20,306 bases of DNA from positions 1 through 20,306 of the forward strand of contig CAXHKQ010000141.1 in the NCBI GenBank assembly GCA_964017145.1. The letters are read 5' to 3'. The notes beneath the pieces are model-generated. The model was not told where the DNA came from. It saw nothing but the letters and a program-made list of their open reading frames with translations, and did not search any database. Shown one piece after another: positions 1-8,942 of this stretch (positions are counted from its first letter, which is position 1; each line of letters begins with the position of its first letter). This DNA comes from Agrocybe praecox. Its lineage: Eukaryota > Basidiomycota > Agaricomycetes > Agaricales > Agrocybaceae. Made by a program: the position numbers and the translations under genes.

Positions 1-307
1 GGTGTCACCGTCGTGCAGATGTGTTGCCAAATATTCTGGCGACGACACAAAACATGCTAATCATCATCCGTCGTCGGTCGTCGATGTCGATGTTCCGATG
101 AGAGTGCCAAGTTCCGCAGGATATGACAGGGTGCGTACACTTTGGATGGTCGGTATTGGCCAATTTGCATTCAACTTGGCGGTTAACCGATTATTTCTGG
201 ATCAAACGATCTGGTCAGGATGAACGATTATCGGAACGCAAAACATCCACCGAGTCAACGTTAATCCTCTGGACTTATTGTTATGGAAACTCAGACGAAG
301 CTCAAGC

Positions 308-334
308 GTTCCAAGAGTTCCAAGAGTTCCAAGT
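308..334. repeat. 9-bp minisatellite, three units
   Basis: The nonamer gttccaaga is repeated three times head to tail, the last unit ending in t instead of a. It lies inside the first diverged module just upstream of 'tgccacaggc'. It looks like simple slippage and no function is visible. Confidence 0.85.
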
Positions 335-550
335 GCCACAGGCTGTGCGCTGTGCTGTTATCAGATAATGTGAATGATTCTTCAACATTCAGCCAACCTT
401 GATCCCTCTGAACTTATTGTTGTGCGATTCATTTGAAATAAGTATTTGCCAGTAAAACTCAGGCAAAGCTCAACTCTGCTAAAAAAGAGAATAAAAATAA
501 CAGCTCGCTTGCTTGCTTAACGGCATAACAGAGTCTTGATCTCCCTATAC

Positions 551-678
551 CCATATGAAGAGTAGCAGTGCTTCATAACCGAATTCCGGTATTCCAGAGG
601 CCACCCGATACGTGTCTTGGTCTTTCATATATCCTTTTTTCCATTTGAAGAGTAGCAGGGCTTCATAACCGAGTTCCG
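551..678. repeat. 38-bp direct repeat at exact 90-bp period
   Basis: Positions 551-588 and 641-678 match at 35 of 38 bases; both contain 'gaagagtagcag' and 'gcttcataaccga'. The period of exactly 90 bp keeps reading frames in phase, so an 87-residue - strand frame (545-808) carries the word GYEALLLF twice. The other strand and the flanks give no coding support, so I treat it as a duplication, not a protein repeat. Confidence 0.75.
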
Positions 679-895
679 ATCGTGAAGCAGGCACTCTACC
701 ATCTCGAGCATCTGAAAAGTGGAAGACCGTCAACATGACGGATATCAGATTATTTCTGGTCGAATTAGCTGACCAGAATGAACGCATCTCTGATCCCTTC
801 ACATTCACCGATCCAACCTTGATCGTCTGAACTTATTGTTTTGCGACTTATTGGAAACATGTTTACGCTAGTAAGCCTCAGGCAAAGATCAAGCT

Positions 896-1209
896 TACTG
901 CTGGCGCTCAAAGCAAACATTCGTGTCGGGATCATTCGAAAATCGCCAGGGATGCTTAAAAAAGGATGGAAATAACGGACAAATGCGGACAATTTTGCTA
1001 TGAAAGATAAGGCCAAGAGACAACAAGAATGATTCTGTTTCTGAATTCTTAAAAGCAAACCGAATGAGACAAGCCCAATTTGAATAGGAAATACTAATTC
1101 ATGAAACACGCACGAGAAATGTCAAAGTTATGTCAAAGTTCTGAAACCCTCCTCAAAAGATGTCGGCACCCTGTATAAACTTATTCAAAGACTCGAGCTA
1201 ACTAAGTGG
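896..1209. other. AT-rich DNA, no gene seen
   Basis: No frame with plausible coding composition is visible. The only small structure is a direct repeat of 'atgtcaaagtt' near 1118-1140. Confidence 0.5.
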
Positions 1210-2110
1210 TCCCAAGGGGCTCCTTATGAACCCCCCACCCGACATTCCGCCACGCCGCATGTTTGCCAACAACATGCCAGCCGAGCAGAGCAGAGTTTAT
1301 GTTTCGTGTCAATTCCGCTGGCAAACAGAAGACATGCGAAGCAGCATTGCACCACCGAAAACACATTCATCGGAACACCACATGTCAGATCGGCGGTCGG
1401 TGCAAAAATTCGCCCCCCCCCTAGAGGCAGCCAGATTCATTGCACATACACACACATGTCGGGCGGTCGACTGACGGTTAGGTGTATGTATGCCGGAGGC
1501 ACACGCTGCGGTCCTCGTGTCGCTGATGATGCGCGAAACAAACGCAACTGGCAGCGACACTTTGAACACTTGGAGCGCTCGCTTGCTCGTCGAGAGAACA
1601 CAAAGTTTCGAGTGATGCGTCTGCCGCAAACACACACACACACACACCGCACCGATTTGCGATGCTTCTGCCAGGCTACTTTGTGTGTGCATTGGAGGCC
1701 CGCAGGCTCATGCGAGCGCAAACGTGACAGACTGAAGAGGAGCGCGCACGAGCGCAACAAGCGGAATATGCATATAGACAAAATCGGCCTTGTCGAGGCG
1801 AGACGACGACTCGGGCGACTCAGCGTGTCAACACGAATTTAACATCGTCAGGGCGCGTCGGTGTGGGCGCCCGTGTGTGCGGAAAATATCCCGGCCGTGG
1901 TGGTGGTGGGCAAACTCAAACAAAGGCGTGCACTTGCGCGTGTGCATGTTCGGAATAATGTGCGCTCTGCTGTGACACATCCTCAAATGCGTCTCACGTG
2001 TCAAATAAGCTGATGCACGCGCGAGCGCACACTAAGCATAATATAGAACTCGCATCGCCCCCTTGGAGCAGAGAACGAACACACACCGAGCATCACATCG
2101 AAGAGGATGT
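1210..2110. other. GC-rich, CA/CG-rich noncoding block with microsatellite
   Basis: This block is clearly richer in GC, CpG and CA/GT words than the DNA on either side. It includes a pure CA microsatellite at 1630-1647 and C runs near 1412-1420. Frames of up to 178 codons are open on both strands at once (for example 1306-1842 on + and 1309-1692 on -). That is expected for GC-rich, stop-poor repeats and is not good evidence of a gene; the translations are Arg/His/Cys/Thr-rich with no recognisable domain. It may be regulatory DNA or untranslated exon sequence, but I cannot show either. Confidence 0.45.
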
Positions 2111-3296
2111 GGCCAGAAGCGGATCCAGTGGGGGATTAAGTTGTCGGGTTGTTATGACATTTCGACACATATCGTTTAATCGATGACACTTTTTCGATAT
2201 ACAAAAATTCGCGAGAAGAACTTTCTATATGTGTTAGACCGAAGACCGATCTGTCATTGTATCGATAACGTTAGCTATTCCGAAATAGAGGCTCACTGCA
2301 CTGCTTCAAAACTTTTCAAAACGGTTCTGGAATGCAGAGGAAATTGATGCATCATATACAGATAAGCTGTATCATCTGATTTAAGACGTTTGTTTCGAAA
2401 TCAGGTCAAAATTACGAAGATTGTCTATTGTTGAAGACTACATCAACATTTTTCGAATAGCCTCAATTTTTCTACCTAATTGAGTTGCGCGCTGATCGTT
2501 GGCAATGTTGTGGGATCTTCCAAAAATAAGTTTATTCTGACGTTGACTCGACTCGTACCTCTGACTTATCGGAAATGCAAATATCCATCGTTTTTGTATC
2601 TGGTGAAATCTACAGTCAATGTTTGAGCGGAATGTGATGTAAAATGATACGATTAGGCCAATTGAAATGGGTTTTATGCGACGAGGCAAGACTTCCCGTA
2701 GTGGACTGTATCTTCCCTTTGTTGAAAAACCCGAACTTGAGAAACGCGAAGTTGACGCACTGAAATCACTTTTTATTCTGACCAATATATCTCTGCGCAA
2801 AGGCTCGCAGAGCTCGAATTGTGTGTAGTACATAGCCTTCCAAGAATTGTGCGCAATATATAAATGATGTGGCATTGCGCAGCGCTCGAATGCCACAAGC
2901 GAGCAGCACTCGCAGCTGTGCGTGGTGGATATTTCATCCTTGTTGCAACGACAATGTGTTCAAAGTGTGAATGATTACAATTAGACAAAATGATCACGAT
3001 CAATCCTGAATACAAATAATATGTGTGTCATCATAGTCTCCAACAGATGTTAACGGTACAGACTTGATCTGTTCTTGGCTTTAAAACACCAACCAACACT
3101 TGCTCTCGGCACTTCGTGTCATTTACTTTGACCCAGGCTGATGAAACACCTAAATAATGAGTTATTTTGAGTAGACCCGGAGATCCGTATACCATCATAA
3201 CTCTAACCAAATTCGATAGTTTTTTTATCAATGTTTGTACAGGGAAAAGTTTCTTTTCCAAGAAGATTACACTAGACAATAACCAAAATTACCTGC
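2111..3296. other. AT-rich DNA, no assigned gene
   Basis: The longest open frame is on the - strand at 2438-2896 (152 codons). It has an unremarkable Ser/Arg/Ile-rich translation with no motif I recognise and no partner exons I can define. A retroelement fragment was considered but no diagnostic residues are present. The rest is AT-rich with short 'atcgat' palindromes near 2170-2265. Confidence 0.4.
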
Positions 3297-4122
3297 CTAC
3301 TGTATAGACTTTTCTGACGTGCTTTCATCTCCTAATCACAAATTCGGCAAAACCGTGCAACATAAGTGAAAATTAGTTTAAAAAAAGTGCAAGAATGTCG
3401 GAAAAAATATCGCGCAAACATTTTTTTAGTTGCGAAATCGGCAAATACCGCCGATTTGTTTTCACTGGTCTGGTAGATTGCGCATTTTTCAAGCTGTCAC
3501 ATGATAATATCTATGGAAGAATTCAGATCTTGTGACATGAAAACCAAGTGAAAATTGAATCATTTTTTACCATTGGAGAAAAAGTCCACTTCTACAATAT
3601 GGCTCGCAGATCAAAACTGTGATATAATGTTTTGAACAACACACTAATGTCAACAAATCTACATCTTCAGTTTATTTGTTTTCTTCCACCAGTACATATC
3701 TCTCACAAAAAAATCAGTACATGTCATAACATATTTGCGAATTACGTTTTAGTCAATCCAGACAGCTTGAAAAATGCGCAAGAGTCCACGACAAGTAAAG
3801 AAAAACTGACGGTAATTGCCGATTTCGCAAATAAAAATTTCGCGTGTTTTTTCTTCATTTTTGCACTTTTATCACTAAATTTCACTTTTGTTGCCGGTAA
3901 CGCTGAGACTATAGACTCTAGAGAAAAATTATAGCATTTAATTAGCTTCCATTTGATGTATGGTAGATCGGTGTACAGAAACTCAAACATGAGATATCTA
4001 CAAATGTCTGTGGCCATGTCGAAAAACAACTTACTCCAATATCTTTAAAAGCTATCCATCGATCTAATTCAACGAATTCGTGTTCAGGAGATAAAAGCAC
4101 GTCAGAAAAGTATATACAGTAG
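3297..4122. mobile_element. Foldback/TIR element (MITE-like), 826 bp
   Basis: The ends are inverted copies. Positions 3297-3346 and 4122-4073 both begin CTACTGTATA and share CTTTTCTGACGTGCTTT; I count about 44 of 50 matches. Inside, a second inverted pair continues the palindrome: about 3366-3498 (from 'gtgaaaattag' to 'ttgcgcatttttcaagctgtc') pairs with 3885-3761. The right arm carries about 180 bp that the left arm lacks (roughly 3900-4070), and an unpaired loop of about 262 bp separates the arms. No transposase frame is present, so the element is non-autonomous. A TA just inside each end would fit a TA target duplication of the Tc1/mariner type, but the superfamily cannot be fixed from this. 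A shorter relative lies near 14640-15018. Confidence 0.85.
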
Positions 4123-4599
4123 AAGGCTGGTAAATGTCATGACCCCATTTTTGTGACACAGTGTTATCTATGGAAACGCACCTCCGACGGTCAAAGAAGT
4201 CAAATAAGTGCAGTATTAGCTCTTAGGCTTTGCTGTGAGGACATACACTTTCTGAATCTGGTTCGTCCTAAATTTAAGCTTAATTTTAGGAAATGACCAA
4301 ACTATGTCTTTCAAAATTCCGAGCCATTATGAACCGTTGGGCCCTTAGTTGCAACTTGTTGTCGACCCTCTTTTATGCTTAGTTCAAGGCTGTCAGTTTT
4401 TATGTTACGAGATGTTTCCATAGAACGAATCGATGCTTCTGAAACCGGCGAACGTTTTCGAAGTAGACATTTTAACCTTTAATTTAAAAGAATATAAATT
4501 ATTTCCAACGATTACCAATTTTACAAACGTACATTTGAGTGTCGAATAATCTGTATAGTGTATAGTGTTTCCAATAAGCCGTTGGTCGTAACCGTTCAT
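4123..4599. other. AT-rich DNA, no gene seen
   Basis: No convincing frame, RNA gene or repeat was found. The phrase 'ttatctatggaaacgcac' near 4165 loosely echoes 'atatctatggaagaat' in the foldback loop near 3509, which may mean the element family extends further than its visible ends. Confidence 0.4.
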
Positions 4600-5640
4600 T
4601 CGGGTGAACTAGAATGAAATCTGTTCCCCTAGCAAACCCTCTGATTGGCTCCGCCTCTGACCGCCTCCACCGACGCGAGGCCGATGAGATGCCTGCGCGC
4701 GCTCAACGGAAACATCGTTTCGTCGACGGTCGAGTGGGTGTGAACATTGAGCATGTGCGAACGCTCGCGCGCAATGTCGAGTGTGTGTGTTCCCACCGCT
4801 CCGCGGCGCTCGCTGGCGTCTGGCGGATGCCTGAAGATGGACATAAACGGACGACGACGACACGGAGCACATATGAATGTAGAATGTATGCCAGCATTAT
4901 GCGACTTGCGACACGACGACGGACGCGATATGTTTTATGCTCTCGGCGGCCGCGCGGAAGTGCTCGAAAGTTTGTAACGACACTTTTGTACAAATGTTAC
5001 ACCGCACATCATAAAGCGTAGCACCACACGCCAGACCAGACCAGAGCACCAGAGGACACGTGCGCACATGCGCATGCCTGCTGGTTCACTCGAGAGCGCA
5101 TAACATAAAACTAAAATACACACACTGGCAGACGTTGTCGTCGTCGTTGTCGTCGGGGCAGTGTGTCGCCAGCACGTTGAGGATGTAATGAGTCGTGTAA
5201 CACTCGCCGTATGCGCACCTCTCGACTCTCTGCTCAGACCACACGAGCATTGCCCGCAACGTCACCAGTCGCCACCCACAAACCACCAGGCGCACACGAA
5301 TGCAGCAGTAAATTGCACCACAGCGCTGCTCCACTGCACTCGGCGCGCGCGTACGCGAGGTGTACTCGGCGTGTACGCGACGCGGTATGGTTGAAATCAG
5401 GTTAAGTGTGTGTGTGCGCGCGCGAGCGCGCTTGAGTATATGCGTAGGTCGGACACACGCGCGTAAGAGAACGAGCGAGCGCGCATACAACAACGCACAC
5501 ACGTAACGTGCTCGTTGCTTGTGTTACGAATTATTCGTCGTCGTTGTGGCAGTACTGGCCGATCTGACAGTTGTGCTGTTAGGACTGTCGAGATGGTCGA
5601 TCTATTAAATTGGTATCGCTTGTGATTTGCAAGTGATCTC
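4600..5640. other. GC-rich, CpG/CA-rich noncoding block
   Basis: The block is rich in CG, GCGC and CACA words, including a tg/cg alternating tract near 5405-5432, and contains many overlapping frames on all phases and both strands. The translations are Arg/Cys/His/Thr-rich and mutually overlapping (for example 4614-5021 on + with 4609-4872 and 4703-4993 on -), which points to composition and not coding. Alternating purine-pyrimidine stretches here could adopt Z-DNA. It may be a promoter or enhancer region of a neighbouring gene; no start site can be assigned. Confidence 0.4.
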
Positions 5641-5707
5641 AACGTTGTCGATGAGGTTCATTTGGAAGAGTGTGTCTGAAGATATTCATGCATAATTTTT
5701 AATATTT

Positions 5708-5819
5708 GTAAGCATTGATAAATATGACGAACACTTGCTTGTTTGAAGGTTCCAAAAGTTTCTTGCTTGACGACAAAATCCCGAAACAGTTCTGGACAGC
5801 TTAGTTACCATTTGTATTG
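5708..5819. repeat. Direct repeat flanking the retroelement relic, left copy
   Basis: This segment aligns with 6163-6287 on the other side of the retroelement fragment. Shared landmarks in the same order are 'atatgacgaac.cttgcttg', 'gaaggttcc', 'cttgcttg', 'cc.a.acagttct' and 'gttacc.t'. The copies have clearly diverged and contain small indels. Their position exactly at the two edges of the insertion suggests an unusually long, old target-site duplication. Confidence 0.6.
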
Positions 5820-5821
5820 TT

Positions 5822-5868
5822 TCTTGTTGTTGTTGTTGAGGTTGATGTTGTTGTTGTTGTTGTTGTAG
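5822..5868. repeat. TTG/CAA trinucleotide tract
   Basis: Interrupted TTG repeats (CAA on the - strand), broken once by 'aggttgatg'. The tract lies about 55 bp beyond the stop codon of the retrotransposon relic and at the edge of the flanking direct repeat, so it is best read as the retroelement's 3' tail. Confidence 0.8.
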
Positions 5869-6048
5869 CGAAATGTATTAAATAACTACTCCGACCGATA
5901 TATACATAAATTAGACTAAAATTAATCTAAGTATGCCGCCACTTCCCTTGACCTCACCCAGAGGTCTGTAACTACTAGAGTGGTGGGGTTCGTAGGGCAT
6001 TCAAACAGATGTTGAGTTGTGTGCTGAGCTGAATTACATTTAGGGCAT

Positions 6049-6069
6049 GTGTCTGTCTGTCTGTCTGTG
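6049..6069. repeat. TGTC tetranucleotide microsatellite in the RT relic
   Basis: Five consecutive TGTC-type units sit exactly where the two readable parts of the retroelement protein change frame. In - strand translation they give an Asp-Arg-Gln-Thr run in place of the residues that normally link the two motifs. Confidence 0.85.
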
Positions 6070-6162
6070 GGAAAACCCGGAGCGCAGTTGGGCGAGCGCG
6101 ACTCTTGCGTGTCGCGGCAGCTCCCTTTCTTCATCAGTAAATTGAACTGATGGTGATGCATT

Positions 6163-6287
6163 AACATTGAAGCTGATAATTATGATGAACCATTGCTTGC
6201 TCGAAGGCTCCTCAAATATGATGTGCGCTTGCTTGCCACCACCACCACCCAATACAGTTTTAGACTGAAATGTTACCTTCATGATAC
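6163..6287. repeat. Direct repeat flanking the retroelement relic, right copy
   Basis: This is the partner of 5708-5819, offset by 458-468 bp. It contains a CCA trinucleotide run ('gccaccaccaccaccc', 6235-6250) that the left copy lacks, which explains most of the offset change. The - strand frame entering from this side (6282 down) is repeat sequence until the retroelement-like part begins near 6150. Confidence 0.6.
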
Positions 6288-6410
6288 TCTCTTGTATATC
6301 GAACTGATGATGGTTTCACAAATACATACTATGTAGTTATCACAGCGCTCCATAAAATGCTACACCCTTATTTGGATCATCGGGTGACGAGAAACCTGAA
6401 ACTCTCTATA

Positions 6411-6731
6411 ACACTGGGAAATCGAGAATCGAACCAAGACCACATTCGCTCGAATATATAATATAAAAGACAAACGTAAAGTGATGTTTTATGTGTCTTG
6501 TTGAAAGTTGTAAGTGCTCCATATGGATAGGATTTCCCATCAAAATACTAGGATCATTGGAAATCAAGAATTTTGGAGAAAAAAAATTATCACACTGGGC
6601 AATCGGGAATCGAACAAGCACTTACAGCATGTGACACTCAAACTCATTCGCACCAAGTATGAAAAATGCATATGTGAAGTGGTGTTTCTTTTTGTCTGTC
6701 CGATAAGTAGAATCTCCCTTCAAAATACTTG
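6411..6731 (-). repeat. 181-bp tandem pair with tRNA B-box-like motif
   Basis: Units start at 6411 and 6592. Both open with 'acactggg.aatcg.gaatcgaac' and close with 'tc.ccatcaaaatact' or 'tcccttcaaaatact'. On the - strand the first carries GGTTCGATTCTC (6435-6424) and the second GTTCGATTCCC (6615-6605), which match the internal RNA polymerase III B box of tRNA genes. Unit 2 has a weak A-box-like TGGTGCGAATG starting 40 nt before its B box (6655); unit 1 lacks it through a deletion. No cloverleaf is possible, so this is tRNA-derived SINE-like sequence or coincidence, not a tRNA gene. Confidence 0.5.
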
Positions 6732-6768
6732 AATTGCATACATGTTGGATTTTGTTGCTAATACACAC

Positions 6769-7035
6769 TCAGTGCGACTTGAACCAAACATCAATGTACG
6801 TATTGATAATAGCGAATGTTTGATAGCTGTGCTTGTGTGTTGAAGCGGAAAGCTTTATTGTTCTACTCCCGATTGAAGAAAACTTCTGATTCGAGTCGTT
6901 TGCTGCTCGACGAAGCTTACGGGGGTTATACTTCTTCGATTTCGACGCTCCTAAAGTGACGATTTTGACACTGATGTCAAGGAACTTCCCAGTCAGCCGA
7001 AAAAGTTCGATGCATCCTTCCGAGCTGGTATCCAT
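6769..7035 (-). CDS. Possible small ORF or exon, unknown, divergent from EEF2KMT
   Basis: From an ATG at 7035-7033 (G at -3 and G at +4) this frame gives 88 residues: an acidic start (MDTSSEGCIELF), then a lysine/arginine-rich centre (GASKSKKYNPRKLRRAAND) and a Ser/Thr-rich tail, ending in TGA. Codon choice is mixed but not obviously random. A GTAAGC after the Tyr-Asn-Pro codons could be a splice donor, so the true product might differ downstream. It is head-to-head with EEF2KMT, with about 400 bp between the two ATGs. I recognise no family and it could be chance. Confidence 0.22.
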   Translation of the reverse strand: MDTSSEGCIELFRLTGKFLDISVKIVTLGASKSKKYNPRKLRRAANDSNQKFSSIGSRTIKLSASTHKHSYQTFAIINTYIDVWFKSH

Positions 7036-7099
7036 AGCAATGGAAAATACTTTCAATATAATCGATTTGTAACTATGTTTGCTCAATGAAAAATCGAAT

Positions 7100-7438
7100 T
7101 AAACACATTCCAACTCTTTATAATAAAAATATATTTTCGATACTTTTCCTCAACACGCACAACCCTATCCAGCAGCACGTGCGCACACAGCTGTTGTCGT
7201 AAGCCCGTGTTTGTGTTTCGTGTTGTGTATTCGGTGTCCGACGTCCGACGTAATCCGCTGCAGTCGCTCGCGCGTCACGTCGCCTCGCATCGCCGGCCAA
7301 CTACACCATAAACACTGAAGTGACCTGCCTGACGCGCTCGGACAGCAGCCACATCCAACTCTAACACAATTAGACGCACTTGTCCAAGGAGCACACAGCC
7401 GCCAAACACACATTCACTCAAGTAGACGCATCGAAACT
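7100..7438 (+). promoter_or_regulatory. Upstream region/5' UTR of EEF2KMT
   Basis: An AT-rich stretch (7112-7140) gives way to GC- and CpG-richer DNA with 'gtccgacgtccgacgtaa' and 'gtcgctcgcgcgtcacgtcgcc' (about 7230-7285), a composition typical of a housekeeping-gene promoter. No clear TATA box or initiator can be assigned, so the transcription start is not placed. The - strand frame on the other side makes a shared bidirectional promoter possible. Confidence 0.35.
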
Positions 7439-8607
7439 ATGGATTTTCCAACGCAACTGCGTCAGCTGCGCACCGACTTTCTCAGCGGCAAACCGGTCAA
7501 ATCCTTGGACTTCGTAAGGGTGTTTTCATCACCAGTGATCTCCTCAGCATCCTCAGACCTCTAAGTGACTTCCTTCATCCATCCTCCACACACACAGACC
7601 CTCCTCCGCTCCTGCACCTGGTTCCAACAATCCGATCTGCTGGCCAACACCGTTCATGCCGACGTCTGCCTCCAGCACGGCCCGCTCAGCCGGGCCTATC
7701 GTACTGCATTCTTGCGCCACTGTGTCAGCTCGTTGGAGCGCAGTGGCTCCGACGTCCACGACGATTTGTACACCGCCTTGGCCGCCACGCTAGTAGCCAG
7801 TGGCGGAGACGAAGAAGAGTACGCTTGGAAGCACTTTGAATTGTGGCGAGCCGCTGGTTCCAACGACTCCACCACCATCAGCATCCGACAACGCCTCAAC
7901 ATCATCAGCTCCGGCACGACCGGACTGCACACATGGCAGGCCGCCGGCGCTCTGGCCGAATGGGCCATCGCCAACTCTGCCACACTTCGTGGCCGCCGCG
8001 TGCTGGAGCTGGGCGCCGGCACCGGTCTGACCGGGCTGGTGGTGGCTCGAATGTGTCAGCCCAAAGAGTTGCGACTGACCGATGGGAATGAGAGTGTTTG
8101 CGAGTTGCTGCAGGCGAATGTGGCGAGGAATTTGAGCGAGGAGGAGCGCCAGCGGTGGGGCGTCCGGGTGGAGGAGTTGGACTGGGAGAGGGTCGGCGAG
8201 ATGAGGGAGGACGAAAGGCCTGAGGTGATTTTGGCCGCCGATGTGGTGTACGATTCGTCGCTTTTCGGGCCGCTTTGCCGAGCGTTGGATGCTCTTTTCG
8301 GGCAGTCGGGAGAGGCGGAGGAGGCGGAGCAGTGCTGTGCGTACCTGGCGGCAACCGTCCGGAATGCGGACACGCTGGCGCAGTTCCTGAAGCAGTTGGG
8401 TATGTTGAGAGTTGTTGGGTTTCGGAATGCAGTCATTGAAGTACATTTCGGTGAATGAGAACATCCCTTTCATTCTGTTTGTTGCGCGCATCAGATTCGC
8501 TGCGATTCGAGCATGCGGAAATTGCGGACGTGCCGGCGCCGCGCGTGCTGTACTGGGACGACACGACGCCAATCAAAATGTTCCGCATAACTCGGCGGCA
8601 GCGGTGA
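7439..8607 (+). CDS. EEF2KMT: eEF2 lysine methyltransferase (FAM86 family), 3 exons
   Basis: Exons join(7439-7513, 7598-8399, 8495-8607) give 990 nt, 329 residues plus stop; human EEF2KMT has 330. The enzyme is a cytosolic class I SAM-dependent methyltransferase that methylates a lysine of elongation factor 2. Residues 1-90 form the FAM86 N-terminal region, including DDLYTALAATL (80-90). GTTGLHTWQAA (131-141) and LAEWAI follow; then the SAM-binding motif VLELGAGTGLTGL (160-172), the acidic TDGNESV strand (186-192), ELDWE (218-222), the catalytic-side VILAADVVYD (235-244) and ATVRN (277-281). Exon 3 adds YWDDTTPIKMF (312-322), the conserved C-terminal strand. The start ATG has A at -3 and G at +4. 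Reading through intron 1 meets TAA at 7562-7564; reading through intron 2 gives a false end at 8456-8458. Family assignment is firm; the exact acceptors are inferred. Confidence 0.93.
7514..7597 (+). other. EEF2KMT: EEF2KMT intron 1 (84 bp, phase 0)
   Basis: The donor is TTC|GTAAGG and the acceptor is CACACACAG|ACC. The intron contains an in-frame TAA at 7562, so it must be removed for the 25 N-terminal residues (MDFPTQLRQLRTDFLSG...) to join the FAM86 body. Phase is 0 on both sides. Confidence 0.85.
8400..8494 (+). other. EEF2KMT: EEF2KMT intron 2 (95 bp, phase 1)
   Basis: The donor is TTGG|GTATGT, a strong consensus. The acceptor is GCGCATCAG|ATTCGC after a T-rich stretch ('cctttcattctgtttgttg'). 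The split codon G|AT restores an Asp and opens exon 3. Reading through gives about 19 unconserved residues and a stop at 8456-8458; splicing gives the family's C-terminal strand and a full-length protein. Confidence 0.85.
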
Positions 8608-8942
8608 GCGTTGTCGAACGAGTGCAGCAGCAGACATAACAGGGAAACGAGTGAGGCGAGGAGTGACGAATGCGTCGGTGTTGTCGATGTGAAGATGGGA
8701 ATGGGAATTATATATTTTTATAATATCCTGGAGATATATTAAGAATTTTTAATATAAAGAGTTTTAATTATTTTTAATTCAACCGTCTGTAATATCGGTA
8801 TTAAAGCGGATTTCTTGTGTAGCAAATCAAAGAACACACCGCCGCTTCCACTTGATTGTTATCAAGCAAATTTCGACATTTAAGACTTGATATCTAGAGA
8901 CCGACTTGCATAAATGAACTGAATATTCATGTGGACAATAAA
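8608..8942 (+). promoter_or_regulatory. EEF2KMT 3' UTR with poly(A) signal candidates
   Basis: After the stop codon the DNA turns sharply AT-rich (8700-8790). AATAAA at 8937-8942 ('gacaataaagcaatcg') is the best canonical poly(A) signal, about 330 nt past the stop. AATATAAA near 8750 is a weaker, closer alternative. No other gene was seen here. Confidence 0.5.

Larger units (their letters stand above)
186..895. repeat. Diverged tandem modules, about 100-150 bp, three copies
   Basis: Three related modules share a core with the words 'aacttattgtt' and 'ctcaggcaaagctcaa' or close variants. They lie near 186-306, 372-475 and 745-895. The first and third also share 'gattatttctgg' followed by 'aatgaacg' or 'gatgaacg', and are about 556 bp apart. 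The middle copy is shorter. The copies have diverged enough that several short frames cross them without any sign of coding. I read this as an old segmental or tandem duplication, perhaps part of a decayed transposable element; the family is not recognised. Confidence 0.6.
5817..6165 (-). mobile_element. Non-LTR retrotransposon relic, 3' end (jockey/R1/I-like)
   Basis: Read on the - strand, 6132-6073 encodes ERELPRHARVALAQLRSGF and 6047-5925 encodes CPKCNSAQHTTQHLFEC followed by a PTTL...LW...AAYLD tail and a TAA stop at 5924-5922. The Q-L-R-S-G word and the C-x2-C-x8-H-x3-C cluster are the C-terminal hallmarks of the reverse-transcriptase polyprotein in insect jockey/R1/I-type elements. The two parts are in different frames; the shift falls at a TGTC tetranucleotide tract (6049-6069). 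Past the stop, the - strand runs about 55 bp and then into a CAA repeat (5868-5822) that probably is the element's 3' tail. The copy is 5'-truncated and dead. Confidence 0.85.

Noticed and set aside
1306..1842. 178-codon + frame as a gene
   Set aside because: It lies in GC/CA-rich DNA where the opposite strand is also open, crosses a CA microsatellite, and shows no domain or exon structure.
2438..2896. 152-codon - frame as a gene or retroelement fragment
   Set aside because: No diagnostic motif, no repeat partner in the window and no usable splice context; it remains unassigned.
4614..5021. 135-codon + frame
   Set aside because: Overlapped by several comparable frames on the - strand; open because of CpG-rich, stop-poor composition.
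8400..8458. C-terminal end of EEF2KMT at 8458
   Set aside because: The last 19 codons read intron sequence; the spliced third exon restores the conserved C-terminus and normal length.
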